Assembly (NCBI GenBank): GCA_001304855.1
Contig: BBZN01000001.1
Span: 203,042-267,041, forward strand
DNA from: Clostridia bacterium UC5.1-1D2
Lineage (GTDB): Bacteria > Bacillota > Clostridia > Lachnospirales > Lachnospiraceae
DNA: 64,000 nucleotides
Reading direction: 5' to 3'
Numbering within the stretch: the first letter of the stretch is position 1; each line of letters opens with the position of its first letter. A model generated the notes under the pieces. The model ran no database searches. It was not told the origin of the DNA and saw only the letters and a list, made by a program, of their open reading frames with translations. The position numbers and the translations under genes were made by a program. Below are positions 18,555 to 31,870 of this stretch, piece after piece.

Positions 18555-19043
18555 ATGAGGACAGCAATATATCCAGGAAGTTTTGATCCGGTTACTTTGG
18601 GACACTATGATATTATTGAACGGACTGCGAAGATGTTCGACCGGGTAATCATCGGGGTATTAAACAATAAGGTGAAATCACCGTTGTTTTCTGTGGAAGA
18701 ACGTGTTACTATGTTAAAAGAGGTGACTGCAAAACTGCCCAATGTGGAGGTGCAGTCCTTCGGAGGTTTATTGATTGATTTTGTGCGCCAAAGCGGCGGC
18801 GGAATTATAGTCAGAGGCCTGCGGGCTATTACTGATTTTGAATACGAACTTCAGATGGCGCAGACCAACCGGGTCATGGCTCCTGAGGTTGATACTATAT
18901 TTTTGACCACTAATTTAAAGTACTCCTATTTAAGCTCCAGCATTGTGAAAGAGATTGCGGAGAACAGGGGAGACATCAGTGAATTCCTTCACCCCGCCAT
19001 AGTGAAAAAGGTTCGCGGGAAGGTGGAGGAAATGTTTAAATAA
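18555..19043 (+). CDS. coaD: Phosphopantetheine adenylyltransferase (canonical copy)
   Basis: An unbroken 162-residue Coa[21 protein letters not shown] holds the nucleotidyltransferase TxGH motif (TLGH), [19 protein letters not shown] is the phosphopantetheine site, and [12 protein letters not shown] is the ISSTxIR-like ATP motif. It makes dephospho-CoA from 4'-phosphopantetheine, the fourth step of CoA synthesis. It starts directly after the rsmD stop, suggesting co-transcription. A second, diverged coaD lies at 46157. Confidence 0.97.
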   Translation: MRTAIYPGSFDPVTLGHYDIIERTAKMFDRVIIGVLNNKVKSPLFSVEERVTMLKEVTAKLPNVEVQSFGGLLIDFVRQSGGGIIVRGLRAITDFEYELQMAQTNRVMAPEVDTIFLTTNLKYSYLSSSIVKEIAENRGDISEFLHPAIVKKVRGKVEEMFK

Positions 19044-19076
19044 CCGGGGTAAATCAGGATAAGGAGAAGAAGCCGT

Positions 19077-19707
19077 ATGATGAGTAGAATCGAGCAGTTA
19101 ATCAGTGAGATTGAAGAGTATATAGATAGTTGTAAATTTCAGGCATTGTCTAACAGTAAGATTATAGTTAATAAAGAAGAGATTGAAGAGCTGCTGGTGG
19201 AGCTGCGCCTTAGAATTCCTGACGAGATTAAAAAATACCAGAAAATTATCAGCCAGCAGGACACCATTCTGGGAGAGGCCCAGGCTCAGGCGGACGCTAT
19301 GCTGGATGAAGCTAAAAAGCAGGCGGATTCCATGGTGGCCCAGGCTAACGCGCAGACCTCTGAGATGATCAATGAACATGAGATTATGCAGCATGCCTAT
19401 GCCCACGCCAATGAGGTGGTGGAACAGGCCAATATGCAGGCTCAGGCTATTATCGACAGCGCCATCAATGATGCCAACGGTATCCGGCAAAGCTCTATTC
19501 AGTATACCGACGATATGCTTGGCAGCCTTCAGACCATTATCAACACTCTATGGAGGGGCGAGGGGCAGGTTTGACGCGTTTATGGCGTCCATGCAGTCCA
19601 GTTATGATATCGTGTCCTCCAACAGGAATGAACTGTCCGGCGGGATTGTAAGGCAGGAGGAACAGGAGCCTGGGATGGAGCAGGATGCCGGGGCGGAGAT
19701 TATGTAA
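19077..19707 (+). CDS. Coiled-coil (DivIVA/ATPase-like) protein after coaD, one frameshift
   Basis: About 210 residues, almost wholly helical. It starts MMSRIEQLISEIEEYIDSCK, then has a long alanine/glutamine-rich coiled coil in heptads (EAQAQADAMLDEAKKQADSM, then VEQANMQAQAIIDSAINDAN). The C-terminal tail after the break reads GRFDAFMASMQSSYDIVSSN. The frame changes at about 19547 (one extra or two missing bases). Similar proteins follow coaD in Lachnospiraceae and are often named ATPase, but I see no P-loop. A cell-division or scaffold role in the manner of DivIVA is only a guess from the coiled coil. Confidence 0.75.
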
Positions 19708-19796
19708 CAGAGCCTGTACAGAACGTTTACAGCCGTCCGGCTGACTGGAAACAGCCGTTTTCAAAGTGAACGGACGTTTTTTCTGTTGCCTGTATA

Positions 19797-20735
19797 TTAT
19801 GTCTGCAGACAGATGAAAAGGTAAAACAGGATACAGGACAGGATACTGTGAAGCGCCTTCCAGAGTATGTAGTGCCGGATGGAGAGTCCGGCATTTTTAG
19901 TACGCTTTTTGTCTGAAAGATACCTGAGAATCCTCCGAAAGCAGCAGAACCTATGATAAGCAGGGGACCCGCCTGTCCGGAAACGCTTTGGGTGATGGCC
20001 TGAATTCCCGTGGTAATTTCAACTGCTCCGAGAAGGGCCGGGCGCGCCAGAGGCGGCAGTGTAAAAGGAAATACTGCCAGGTAAAGGGCCAGAATGGAAA
20101 ACAGCATGATGTAACCGCCTATTTTCGTCATAGTTTCAAATGAGCTCATCATATGATTGTCGAAAGAGAATGGAAGCTCCCTGCTCTCTTGGTTATTCCG
20201 TTTTTTGATAATGTTGTTTTTTGTAATGATAGCAAAATCTGGCTAATACAGAGACGGGAAAGACCGGAAGATAGAGCGCGGCTGCCACCGCCCACAGAGC
20301 AGGTATTTTCTGTACCCGGAATCAGGGATATCTGAGCCATAATATAGCCCAGAACAAACATGGGGCTCGGGTGGTTGGCAATGGCAAGGAGGTATCGCCC
20401 CTCCTCCGGTGATATGCGCCCGCTGTCCAGGAAGTCGCTGGTATTTTTGCCCCCATGGGATAGCCGCAGAGCAGGCCGCTCATAAGTACGTAGCTGCCTT
20501 GGTCCGAAAGCCTGAGAAGACCTGACAACACAGGCTTAAAGGGGCCTGTGAGAATATGGATGGCATCCATGGCCACGATTACGCCGGAACATATCATAAA
20601 AGGCAGAAGCGTTGGGAGGACAACATTTCCCCAAAGAATAAGGCCCTGTCTGGCCCCCTCCAAAGCCAGCTGGGGATTGAACAGCAGCATCAGGAGGCAG
20701 AGAACCGACAGGATGCCCAGGATGGATTTTTTCAT
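19797..20735 (-). CDS. ylbJ: Sporulation integral membrane protein YlbJ, four frame breaks
   Basis: About 312 residues, many hydrophobic. The N terminus reads MKKSILGILSVLCLLMLLFN, then LILWGNVVLPTLLPFMICSG and YVLMSGLLCGYPMGAK, the nucleoside-recognition-like gate of YlbJ. Breaks at about 20445 (missing A), 20315 (extra G), 20197 (extra A) and 19897 (missing A) cancel out overall. Repaired stretches include FLDSGRISPEEGRYLLAIAN, FVLGYIMAQISLIP and GAVEITTGIQAITQS (a second gate motif). YlbJ is made in the mother cell under sigma-E and is needed for spore cortex formation in Bacillus. The coaD-YlbJ closeness is typical of Firmicutes. Confidence 0.88.
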
Positions 20736-20786
20736 AAACACCTGAATACAATGATTTATACAATATATTGTAAAGGGTGGCGGGCT

Positions 20787-21627
20787 ATGCCTTTGATTCT
20801 CATTCTGATTCTGGCTGTGTTCCAGTGTTCTATTACCAATTATCTGATAATGAATCCCGACTATTACCAACTGGGGCCATATACCTGGGAGAGCAGCGAG
20901 TTTCGGGCTATGAAGCTGGGGGACGGGATTTGCAGGTGGGATAGCCTGGACTTTGACAAGCTTACGACTTTGATGATTGAGCATGACTATGATTTGACGA
21001 AGGTGGAGGATATGAAATACAATAACAGCCTTCTGCTGGCAGCCAGGCCGTCGGATTACAGGAAACTTAAACATGCTTATGAGACGGTGCTTGGAGATTT
21101 GGTGTATTTTCCGGTGCCGGCTTCCTCCGTCAAAACTACGCCGGACACGATGTTTGAAAACGGATGGATGGAGGGCAGGAGTTACGTGAAGGACGGTGAC
21201 GGCGGCGCGAAGGGCCGGGAGGGCGAGGGCAGGAAACATGAGGGGTGCGATATTATGGGCAATAAACTGCCCAGAGGGTCTTACCCGGTGGTAAGCGTCA
21301 GCGGCGGGGGTAGTGGAGAAGGTGGGATGGCTGGAGATGGGAGGATGGCGCATTGGAATACGGACGCCAAGAGGAGCTTATCTGTATTATGCCCATTTGT
21401 ACGACTATGCCAGGGAGTGGAAGGAGGGGGACGCTGTGAAGGCCGGAGAGCTTTTGGGGTATATGGGAGATTCGGGATATGGAAAGACGGAGGGTACGGT
21501 AGGAAACTTTGACGTCCATCTGCATTTTGGGATATACATAAAGACGGATAACAATGAGGAGATGAGCGTAAATCCCTATTGGATTCTCAAGCTCTTAGAA
21601 AACAGGAGGCTGGTGTTTTCTTATTAG
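20787..21627 (+). CDS. M23 family metallopeptidase (cell-wall endopeptidase), one frameshift
   Basis: About 279 residues, divergent from ylbJ. An N-terminal hydrophobic segment (MPLILILILAVFQCSITNYL) anchors or exports it. The C-terminal LytM domain has HEGCDIMGNKLPRGSYP (HxxxD zinc ligands) and VHLHFGIYI (HxH). The frame breaks at about 21308 (one extra G in a G run); repair gives SVSGGVVEKVGWLEMGG then YAHLYDYAREWKEGDAV. It cleaves peptide cross-links in peptidoglycan, possibly during sporulation given ylbJ next door. Start set at 20787 with GGGTGGCGGG upstream; ATG 20751 overlaps the ylbJ promoter region. Confidence 0.87.
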
Positions 21628-21802
21628 AGCCATTCTCGTATGATTTCCTTCTTCCACTGCATAGGGAATTATGATATACTGGGAACACTGAGCGAAGCGA
21701 GCGGAGCCGGATGAGAAAGAGAATCCGCCTGCCTGAAAAGGCCTTGGAGAAATTGAAAAGGACTGCCGGGAATAGGGCTTTAACGGCGATGAGGAATAGA
21801 GT

Positions 21803-23183
21803 ATGACAGATGTGAAGGGGCTGCCGGAAGTTTTTCTGAAAGAAATGCAAGAGCTTCTGGGAGCAGAGTATGAGAGATATATAGACAGTTTCCGGCAGGA
21901 ATGGAGGCCGGGCCTGCGGGTGAATACACTGAAAATCAGTCCTGAAAGGCTGAAAGAGATGGTCCCCTGGATCCTGGAGCCCGTGGAATGGACGGATAAC
22001 GGCTTCTATTATGGCGGCGGCGCCGATCCCAGGCCTTCTAAACATCCCTTATATTATGCAGGGCTTTACTACCTTCAGGAACCCAGCGCTATGGCTCCGG
22101 CGGCAATGCTTCCTGTGGCGCCTGGTGAAAAGGTGCTGGATCTGTGTGCGGCTCCGGGAGGAAAGAGTACGGAGCTGGCTGCCAGGCTCCAGGGAGAGGG
22201 GCTGCTGGTGTCCAATGATATCAGTTACTCCAGGGCAAGAGCCCTTCTTAAGAACCTGGAACTGGCAGGGGCGGCCAATATCTGCGTTACCAGTGAATGT
22301 GCGGAGAAGCTGGCCCAGGTGTGGCCCGGATTTTTTGATAAGATACTGGTGGACGCCCCCTGTTCCGGGGGAAGGAATGTTCCGGCGGGAGGAGTCCATG
22401 GTAAAGAGCTGGATGGAGAAAGGGCCGGAATATTATGGCCCCCTGCAGCGGCAGATCCTGGATTCGGCTGTAAATATGCTTAAGCCCGGGGGAATGCTGC
22501 TCTACTCCACCTGCACCTTCTCCAGATATGAGGATGAAGGAGCGGTTCAGTATATATTGGACAAGTATCCGGAATTGGTGGTGGAAGACCTGGACTTGAA
22601 GAAGGCGCCGGGGGCATCAGGCGGCGCAGGGCTTTCCGGGTGTATGCGGTTGTTTCCCCACCGGTTACAGGGCGAAGGCCATTTTCTGGCGCTGCTTCGC
22701 AGAAGAGGCCAGGGAGTGACTCCAGACAATGTGAAGGCGGAGAAGATTTCTCCAAAGGCATATGATAAAATCCGGCCGGATAAGGGCAGGCAGAGGGCTG
22801 CCGTTGAAAAGCAGGAGGATTTGAGAAAGTTTTTAGCTGACATAGATATGGATCTGGATTTGGAACGGGTGGTGACCGTACAGGATCATGTTTATTATCT
22901 GCCAAAGGGGATAACGGAAAATCTGCCTTTAAGATTTCTGCGCACCGGTCTTTTGCTGGGAGAGCTTAAAAAGGGCCGGTTTGAGCCCTCCCAGGCCCTT
23001 GCAATGGCATTAAGGCCCGGACAATATCCCTGTGTTCTGCGTCTGGGTGTAGGGGATGAGAGAGTTATCAGGTATCTGAAGGGAGAGACGGTTTCCCTCA
23101 GGGAGGATGAAGTTTCCCTCAGGGGATGGAGCCTTGTGACAATTGAGGATTTTCCTCTGGCTGGGCCAAGGGGACTGGGATGA
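21803..23183 (+). CDS. RsmF/NSUN-type RNA cytosine-C5-methyltransferase, one frameshift
   Basis: About 459 residues. The SAM site reads VLDLCAAPGGKSTELAARL, followed by VSNDISYSRARALLKN. The catalytic motif is VDAPCSGEGMFRREES after repair of one extra G at about 22368, and the second conserved Cys is in LLYSTCTFSRYEDEGA. The C-terminal 180 residues form the RsmF-like RNA-binding part (LRFLRTGLLLGELKKGRFEP). Such enzymes make m5C in 16S rRNA; whether the target is C1407 as in E. coli RsmF cannot be told. ATG 21803 is preceded by AGGAATAGAG. First gene of an RNA-modification block. Confidence 0.92.
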
Positions 23184-23241
23184 GTCTGAAGAATAAGTAT
23201 TATCCCGGCTGGAGATGGCAGTAAGCGGCAGGAGTGTGATT

Positions 23242-24006
23242 ATGGCTGACAAAGGAAAGAAAAAGGCGCCTTCAATGCGTCTGGACAAGTTCCTGGCAGA
23301 GATGGGCCGGGGAACAAGGGCCCAGGTAAAGGATATGGTCAGAAAAGGACGTATCCAGATTAACGGCCAGGTAGTGAAGACCCCCGAGGTAAAAGTGAAT
23401 CCAGAGGAGGATCGCGTCTCTCTGGACGGCGGGATTGTGGAATACGCCAGGATGGAGTATTATATGCTGAATAAGCCTCAGGGTGTTGTTTCGGCCACTG
23501 AGGACGGCAGGCATACCACCGTGACGGAACTGATAGACACAGCCCTCAGAAGGGATCTGTTCCCAGTTGGGCGGCTGGATATTGATACGGAGGGGCTTCT
23601 CCTTATTACCAATGACGGAGAGCTGGCCCACAGCCTCCTCTCGCCGAGAAACCATGTAGACAAGGTTTACAGAGTCAGGTTTCAGGGACGTATGCCTTCT
23701 GACGGGGAACAGAGGTTTAAAGAGGGGATTGTTCTGGACGACGGAACAAAAACGCTTCCGGCCAGGCTGAAGGCGCTTGGCGGCTCTGAAGCGGAAGTCA
23801 CCGTCCAGGAGGGGAAATTCCACCAGGTGAAACGGATGTTTCAGGCGCTGGGCTGCCAGGTGGTCTATCTTAAGCGGCTGTCTGTGGGGCCGCTGGAATT
23901 GGATGAGAACCTGGAAACAGGACAGTACCGGCCTTTAAGCGAAGCGGAAATCGCTGCGTTGAAGAACTGTAAAAGCGCGTCTATAGAAAATGAGGGAATT
24001 GGATAG
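23242..24006 (+). CDS. RsuA family 16S rRNA pseudouridine synthase
   Basis: Unbroken, about 254 residues. An N-terminal S4 RNA-binding domain (MRLDKFLAEMGRGTRAQVKD then GRIQINGQVVKTPEVKV) is followed by the synthase fold: YYMLNKPQGVVSATEDG, the catalytic-Asp motif VGRLDIDTEGLLLITNDGEL and KFHQVKRMFQALGC. RsuA isomerises a uridine in 16S rRNA; the exact site is inferred. AGGAG lies 8 bp before ATG 23242; ATG 23215 would add nine residues. The stop is followed within 2 bp by the HAD gene. Confidence 0.94.
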   Translation: MADKGKKKAPSMRLDKFLAEMGRGTRAQVKDMVRKGRIQINGQVVKTPEVKVNPEEDRVSLDGGIVEYARMEYYMLNKPQGVVSATEDGRHTTVTELIDTALRRDLFPVGRLDIDTEGLLLITNDGELAHSLLSPRNHVDKVYRVRFQGRMPSDGEQRFKEGIVLDDGTKTLPARLKALGGSEAEVTVQEGKFHQVKRMFQALGCQVVYLKRLSVGPLELDENLETGQYRPLSEAEIAALKNCKSASIENEGIG

Positions 24007-24007
24007 A

Positions 24008-24669
24008 ATGAGATTAAATCATAAAAAAGCGGTAATATTTGATTTGGACGGCACTTTGGTAGATTCCATGTGGATGTGGAAATCCATTGATGTGGAGTAC
24101 CTGGCCCGGTTCGGCTGGAGTGTCCGGAAGATTTGCAGAAGGAGATAGAGGGGATGAGCTTCTCGGAGACTGCGTCTTATTTTAAAGAGCGGTTTAAGCT
24201 GGAGGTTTCCCTGGATGAGATCAAGGACGCCTGGATTCAGATGTCTCTTGAGAAGTATCAGAAGGAAGTACCCTTAAAGCCTGGGGCAAGAGCATTTTTG
24301 GATTATATCAAGGAACACGGTATGGCGGCCGGCATTGCCACCAGCAACGGCAAGGCTATGGTGGATGCGGTGCTGGACGCTTTGGACATACGGCGGTATT
24401 TTCAGGTGGTGGCGACAGCCTGTGAGGTGGCGGCCGGGAAGCCTGCCCCTGATATCTATCTGAATGTGGCGGGCCGTTTGAAGGTGGCTCCGGAGGATTG
24501 TGTGGTATTTGAGGACATCCCCGCAGGAATCCAGGCCGGAAAGCGCGCAGGAATGACGGTGTTTGCTGTGGAGGACGAATTCTCCCTGGATATGAAGGAG
24601 GAGAAGGAGCAGCTGGCAGACTACTATATAAGAGATTATTTTGAATTATTAAATGGAGCGGCAGGATGA
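24008..24669 (+). CDS. HAD superfamily hydrolase (beta-phosphoglucomutase-like), one frameshift
   Basis: About 220 residues. HAD motif I is AVIFDLDGTLVDSMWMW (nucleophile Asp and acid/base Asp), motif II GIATSNGKAMVDAVL, motif III Lys in EVAAGKPAPDIYL and motif IV VVFEDIPAGIQAGKRAG. The frame breaks at about 24112 (one missing base), so the first 37 codons stand apart from the rest; repair reads RFGLECPEDLQKEIEGM. This subgroup includes phosphoglucomutases and sugar-phosphate phosphatases; substrate unknown. The gene starts 2 bp after rsuA and its stop overlaps the YgiQ start (ATGA), so the three are likely one operon. Confidence 0.9.
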
Positions 24670-26549
24670 AAAATGATTATTTACCCATAAACCGGAATGA
24701 TATGAGCATCCGGGGGTGGAAGCAATGTGATTTTGTCTATGTATCCGGGGACGCCTACGTGGACCATCCATCCTTTGGTACGGCCATCATCTCACGAATG
24801 CTGGAGGCTCACGGCTATAAGGTTGGAATTATAGCCCAGCCTGACTGGAAGGACCCAAAGAGTATTCAGATCCTCGGACGTCCAAGGCTGGGATTCCTGG
24901 TTTCTGCCGGAAATATGGATTCCATGGTGAACCATTATTCCGTTTCCAAAAAGCGCAGGAAGGAAGATTCCTACACGCCGGGAGGGGTTATGGGGAAACG
25001 GCCCGATTACGCGGTGACGGTTTACTGCAACCTGATCCGCTCCGTTTACAAGGATGTGCCTGTGATTGCCGGTGGGATAGAAGCCAGCCTCCGGCGTCTG
25101 GCTCATTATGATTACTGGTCAGATAAGATGAAACGGTCTCTTCTTCTGGACTCCCAGGCGGATTTGATTTCCTACGGTATGGGGGAGCGGTCCATTGTGG
25201 AGATAGCCGACGCCTGGACAGCGGCATTGATGTAAAGGACATCACATTTATAGACGGGACGGTTTACAGGACGAAAAGCCTGGAAGCAGTGTATGATTAT
25301 AAGCTGCTGCCTGATTTTGAAGAGCTGAAGGCAGATAAGAAGAACTATGCAAAAAGCTTTTATATTCAGTACAGCAATACGGATCCCTTTTCCGGAAACG
25401 CTGGTGGAGCCTTATGGAGAGAATCTGTACGTGGTGCAGAATCCGCCCTCAAAGCCTCTGAGCCAGGAGGAGATGGATGGGGTTTACGGCCTTCCTTATA
25501 TGAGAAATTACCATCCTTCCTATGAGGAGTCCAAAGGAGTGCCCGCCATACGGGAGATTAAATTCAGCCTCATCAGCAACCGGGGATGCTTCGGGGCCTG
25601 CAGCTTCTGCGCCCTCACGTTCCATCAGGGAAGGATAATCCAGGCCAGGAGCCACGGGTCCCTGCTGGAGGAAGCCCGCCTTCTCACAGAGGAACCGGAT
25701 TTTAAAGGGTATATCCATGACGTGGGAGGGCCCACGGCAGATTTCCGCTTCCCGGCCTGCGAAAAGCAGCTGACAAAGGGGGCCTGCCCCAATAAGCAAT
25801 GTCTTTTCCCGGAGCCCTGTAAAAATCTGAAGGCGGATCATTCTGATTATATCGCTCTGTTGAGGAAGCTGAGGGCGGTTCCGAAGGTTAAAAAGGTATT
25901 TATCCGTTCGGGCATCCGCTTTGACTATGTGCTGGCCGACTCCGGCAGAACCTTTCTCAGGGAGTTGTGCCAGTATCATGTCAGCGGCCAGCTGAAGGTA
26001 GCGCCTGAGCATGTGGCGGACAAAGTGCTGAACCGGATGGGAAAGCCCAAAAACAGCGTATACCGCCAGTTTGTGCGGGAGTATAAGGAGATGAACGGCA
26101 GGCTGGGCAAGGAACAGTATCTGGTGCCTTATCTCATGTCCTCCCACCCCGGTTCCTCCATGAAAGAGGCGGTGGAGCTGGCTGAATATCTCCGGGATCT
26201 GGGGTATATGCCGGAACAGGTTCAGGACTTTTATCCCACGCCCTCCACTATATCCACATGTATGTATTATACAGGATATGACTGCCGGACGATGGAACAG
26301 GTTTATGTGCCTGTGAATCCTCATGAAAAAGCCATGCAGAGAGCTTTGATCCAGTACCGGAATCCAAAGAATTATGAATTGGTGGCGGAAGCTTTGAAGA
26401 TTGCCGGGCGGACAGACTTAATCGGCTATGATAAGAAATGCCTGATCCGGCCCAGAGGGAAGGCGCAGGGAGCTTCAGAGCGAAAGTCAGGGCGAAAGGG
26501 GACGCAGGAAAACGATACGAAACATTCACAAAAAGAAGGGGTGAATCAT
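24666..26549 (+). CDS. YgiQ family radical SAM protein, two frame breaks; frame runs into the next gene
   Basis: Over 620 residues. The N-terminal domain reads [20 protein letters not shown] then [20 protein letters not shown]. The radical SAM cluster motif is in [20 protein letters not shown] (C-x3-C-x2-C). The YgiQ C-terminal domain includes [16 protein letters not shown] and [17 protein letters not shown]. Breaks are at about 25212 (missing base) and 25396 (extra base). No stop appears before the downstream dehydrogenase. A stop in another frame at 26542-26544, overlapping the next ribosome-binding site, suggests the true end is there. Substrate of the family is unknown. Confidence 0.9.
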
Positions 26550-27311
26550 ATGAAAATAGCCGTGGTGACAGGAGCATCCTCAGGTATGGGCAGGGAAATG
26601 ATTGTCCAGCTGTGGGAGCATTTCAATGGTTTTGATGAGATGTGGATAATAGCAAGGAGAAAAGAACGTTTAGATGAACTGGAGAAAATGGTGGGGGTGA
26701 CTCTGCGCAAATTACCTCTGGACCTCACCAAGGACAGGGATCGCAGGATTCTGGAGCGGACCCTGGAGATGGAAAAGCCGGAAGTGAAATTTTTGGTAAA
26801 TTCTGCGGGCTTTGGAAAGATAGGAAGGGTGGACGCCTTAAACCTGTGTGATGAGACGGACATGGTAAGGCTGAACTGCGAAGCGCTCTGCGCTGTGACC
26901 CGGATGGTTCTTCCCTATATGAGCCGTAACGGCCGTGTGATTCAGTTTGCCTCATCTGCAGCGTTCCTTCCACAGCCCGGGTTTGCTATCTATGCGGCCA
27001 CCAAAGCCTTTGTGTTAAGCTACAGCCGGGCCCTGAACCAGGAATTAAAGTCCAGAAATATTTATGTAACTGCAGTTTGCCCGGGACCTGTAAAAACGGA
27101 ATTCTTTGATATTGCGGAAACTACAGGGGAGATACCCCTTTATAAGCAGCTGGTAATGGCCAATCCCAAAAGGGTGGTTGCAAAGGCTATCCGGGACAGT
27201 GTTGCGGGAAGGGATATTTCCGTTTACGGCCTGACGATGAAAGCCTTCCGTCTGCTGTGCAAGGCGCTGCCACACAGGTGGCTGCTGGCAGTGATGGAGA
27301 AATGCGGCTAA
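26550..27311 (+). CDS. Short-chain dehydrogenase/reductase
   Basis: About 253 residues. It has the classical SDR layout: [20 protein letters not shown] (Rossmann TGxxxGxG), LVNSAGFGK (NxAG-type), the catalytic [20 protein letters not shown] with Ser, Tyr and Lys in YxxxK, and [20 protein letters not shown] lies 4 bp before the ATG, so it has its own initiation site although the upstream YgiQ frame is open into it. The family is NAD(P)-dependent; substrate unknown. The C terminus ([16 protein letters not shown]) resembles DltE/YqjQ-type short-chain oxidoreductases. Confidence 0.9.
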   Translation: MKIAVVTGASSGMGREMIVQLWEHFNGFDEMWIIARRKERLDELEKMVGVTLRKLPLDLTKDRDRRILERTLEMEKPEVKFLVNSAGFGKIGRVDALNLCDETDMVRLNCEALCAVTRMVLPYMSRNGRVIQFASSAAFLPQPGFAIYAATKAFVLSYSRALNQELKSRNIYVTAVCPGPVKTEFFDIAETTGEIPLYKQLVMANPKRVVAKAIRDSVAGRDISVYGLTMKAFRLLCKALPHRWLLAVMEKCG

Positions 27312-27389
27312 AGCCCGGCAGGGTTTTAGAGAGCGCTGCACGCTCTCTTGTCCGGCTGCACATACTTATGATCGGAAGGAGAATCCCAT

Positions 27390-29636
<2,247 letters not shown>

Positions 29637-29660
29637 AAGTTGATGATTTCCTGGATAAGT

Positions 29661-29694
29661 AAATCCGGTTTGCTGGGAGGCAGGCCGGATTTTT
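29661..29694 (+). terminator. Rho-independent terminator of trpS
   Basis: AAATCCGG, loop, CCGGATTTTT, 25 bp after the trpS stop. Confidence 0.8.
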
Positions 29695-29790
29695 GTCATT
29701 ACAGAAAATCGGGTCCTGCCCAGGCTCTTTTGGGCAGGAATGAAGCCATAGAAAACGGATGAAAGCCATGGGAATGATAGGGGGATACAG

Positions 29791-30975
29791 ATGACTGAGG
29801 TGACGAGGGAACAAATAAGGCAGTTTCGCATTCATTCCCATCATCTGGACAGATGGTATGGGATAGAGGAGGCGGTATCTGCAGCGGGAGCCTGCGGCTT
29901 TCAGAATTCACCTCCCGGCGCGTGGGAAACTTCGCTCTGCAACCGGATTTCGGATGTTACGCACAAGGAGGCGGAGGCTCTTCTTGAAAGGGAAAAAGCG
30001 CTGCTTCAGGCCTGGAGCTTTCGCGGGGCGCCTGTGGTATTTCCGAAGGATGAGAGCAACGTTTTTCTCAGCGCCCTTGTTCCCGAGGGAGAAGAACCAT
30101 GGATTTATACAAGAGGAATTGATCTGGCGCTGGATTTTCTGCAGATGCCTTTTGAGGAACTGCTCTTTTTGCTGGGACAGGTCATAGGAAAGCTGGACGG
30201 CAAGGTTGTGAAAAGCAAAGCAGCCCTGGACCAGCTTCTGGCGCAGTGGATGCTGCCTCTCATTCCTGAAGATAAAAGGAACCTGTGGACCAGCCCTTCC
30301 ATGTATGGGAGCTCCGGCAGCCAGACGGTAGGAGGCGCGGCGGTTTCCTTTCTGCTGCGTCCATGTGCATTTATGGGCCTGGTAGTTTTTGGAAAAAGAG
30401 AGGGAATCAGCCCAACATTTACGTCCTATAAGGGCTGGGCCGGGGAATTCCCTGAGGGTAAAGAATACTGCCGGAGGAAGCTTGCGCACAAATACCTGCA
30501 CTGCTTCGGACCGGGAACCGTAAGAGAATTTGGAGCCTGGCTGGGGTGTTCTCCCGCTCAGGCCGGCCGGATATGGCAGCAGGCGGCGAATGAACTGGAG
30601 CCTGTGGCTGTGGGGGGAAAAGAGCGTTATATATTGCGGGAAGACAGGGAGCTGCTTCTGTCCCCTGTCCATCCTGAGCGGAGCCTTCACCTGCTGGGGG
30701 GACACGACCCATACCTGGGCCTTCAGGACAGAGAGCTTATTCTGGAGGAGAAAAATCTGCAGCGGCAAATCTGGCAGACCGTGTCCAATCCCGGCGCTGT
30801 GCTGTGGCAGGGAGTCATAGCCGGTATGTGGAAATCCAGAAAAAAGGGGAAGGAATTAGCCGTGGAAGTTACCCTGTGGAATGAACAGGATATCCCTAAA
30901 AGGGAAATTCAGGAGCAGGCTGAAAAAATTGCGTTTTTTCATCAGCTTAAACCGGGCGGCATCATTTTCAAATAA
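29791..30975 (+). CDS. Winged-helix DNA-binding protein of the AlkZ / YcaQ-like family
   Basis: An unbroken 394-residue protein. It starts TREQIRQFRIHSHHL, then AAGACGFQNSPPGAWETSL, which matches the region of the catalytic Gln motif of AlkZ-like DNA glycosylases (HTH_42 family). The middle and C terminus have winged-helix features (GPGTVREFGAWLGCSPAQAG) and PVHPERSLHLLGGHDPYLG. Members repair bulky or cross-linked DNA adducts, often made by natural products; several lack shown activity. I rate the family as likely and the repair function as inference. It stands alone between trpS and a MerR regulator. Confidence 0.75.
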   Translation: MTEVTREQIRQFRIHSHHLDRWYGIEEAVSAAGACGFQNSPPGAWETSLCNRISDVTHKEAEALLEREKALLQAWSFRGAPVVFPKDESNVFLSALVPEGEEPWIYTRGIDLALDFLQMPFEELLFLLGQVIGKLDGKVVKSKAALDQLLAQWMLPLIPEDKRNLWTSPSMYGSSGSQTVGGAAVSFLLRPCAFMGLVVFGKREGISPTFTSYKGWAGEFPEGKEYCRRKLAHKYLHCFGPGTVREFGAWLGCSPAQAGRIWQQAANELEPVAVGGKERYILREDRELLLSPVHPERSLHLLGGHDPYLGLQDRELILEEKNLQRQIWQTVSNPGAVLWQGVIAGMWKSRKKGKELAVEVTLWNEQDIPKREIQEQAEKIAFFHQLKPGGIIFK

Positions 30976-31070
30976 TTTTTTCAAATACCTCTTGACCCTG
31001 ACCCAAGGTAAGAGATTATACTGTTCTCAGATCCGGATCAGGCACATAAAACACAGATGGAGGAAGGAAC

Positions 31071-31870
31071 ATGCTGACAATAGGACAAATGTCAAAGGTA
31101 TGCGGAGTGAGTGTAAAGACTCTTCATCACTACGACAAAATTGGTCTCTTTAAACCCCAGAAAACAGACAGCGCCACAGGCTACCGGTATTATGAGGACG
31201 CTCAGATCGGTGTGGTTCTGCTCATAGGGAGACTGAAACGGTATGGATTTTCCCTGTCTGAAATTCAGGAGCTTCTCAAACTAAAGGACAGCCGGAAGCT
31301 TCTGGGCAGCTTCACAAGCAGAGATTCCGCCTGGAGCGGCAGATGGAGCATATAGCTATAACCATCAGGGAGATGGGATACCATCTGGAGGAATTTGAAA
31401 GGACAGGTGATATTATGAGTTATCAGAATAATTACGAAGTGGTGCTGAAGGAGGGGGAGGAGCAGATCCTTCTCACAGCCAGGGCCAAAATGTCGGTGGA
31501 GGAATTCGGGACTTATTATGGAAAAATATATGAGCGGATTGCCAGGGAGCATCTGGCGGTAAACGGCGTAACCATGGCCATTTACCACGACCAGGAGTTC
31601 GATCCTGCCTACAGCGATATCGAGCTGGCAGTGGGGATCACAGACAGGGAGAGGGCGGACCTTGTCATGCCCGGACGCCTCTGTGCATCCACCGTCCATA
31701 AGGGGCCTTACTCAGGTCTTCCGGACGCTTATGGCGCTGTGGTGGCGTGGATAAATGCAGGCGGTTACAAGATGGATGGCATGCCCTATGAGATTTATGT
31801 AAAAACACAGTTTGACAAGCTTCCGCCTGAGGAGTGGGTTACGGAGATATATTTTCCGGTTAAAAAGTAA
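31071..31870 (+). CDS. MerR family regulator with GyrI-like effector domain (BmrR-like), one frameshift
   Basis: About 266 residues. The MerR helix-turn-helix reads MLTIGQMSKVCGVSVKTLHH then GLFKPQKTDSATGYRYY. A dimerisation coiled coil follows, then a GyrI-like ligand domain (MSYQNNYEVVLKEGEEQILL to TEIYFPVKK), which in BmrR binds drugs. The frame breaks at about 31306 (one missing base); repair reads LGQLHKQRFRLERQMEHIAI. GGAGGAA precedes the ATG. No transporter lies next to it, so its target is unknown. A GC-rich stem-loop follows the stop. Confidence 0.9.
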
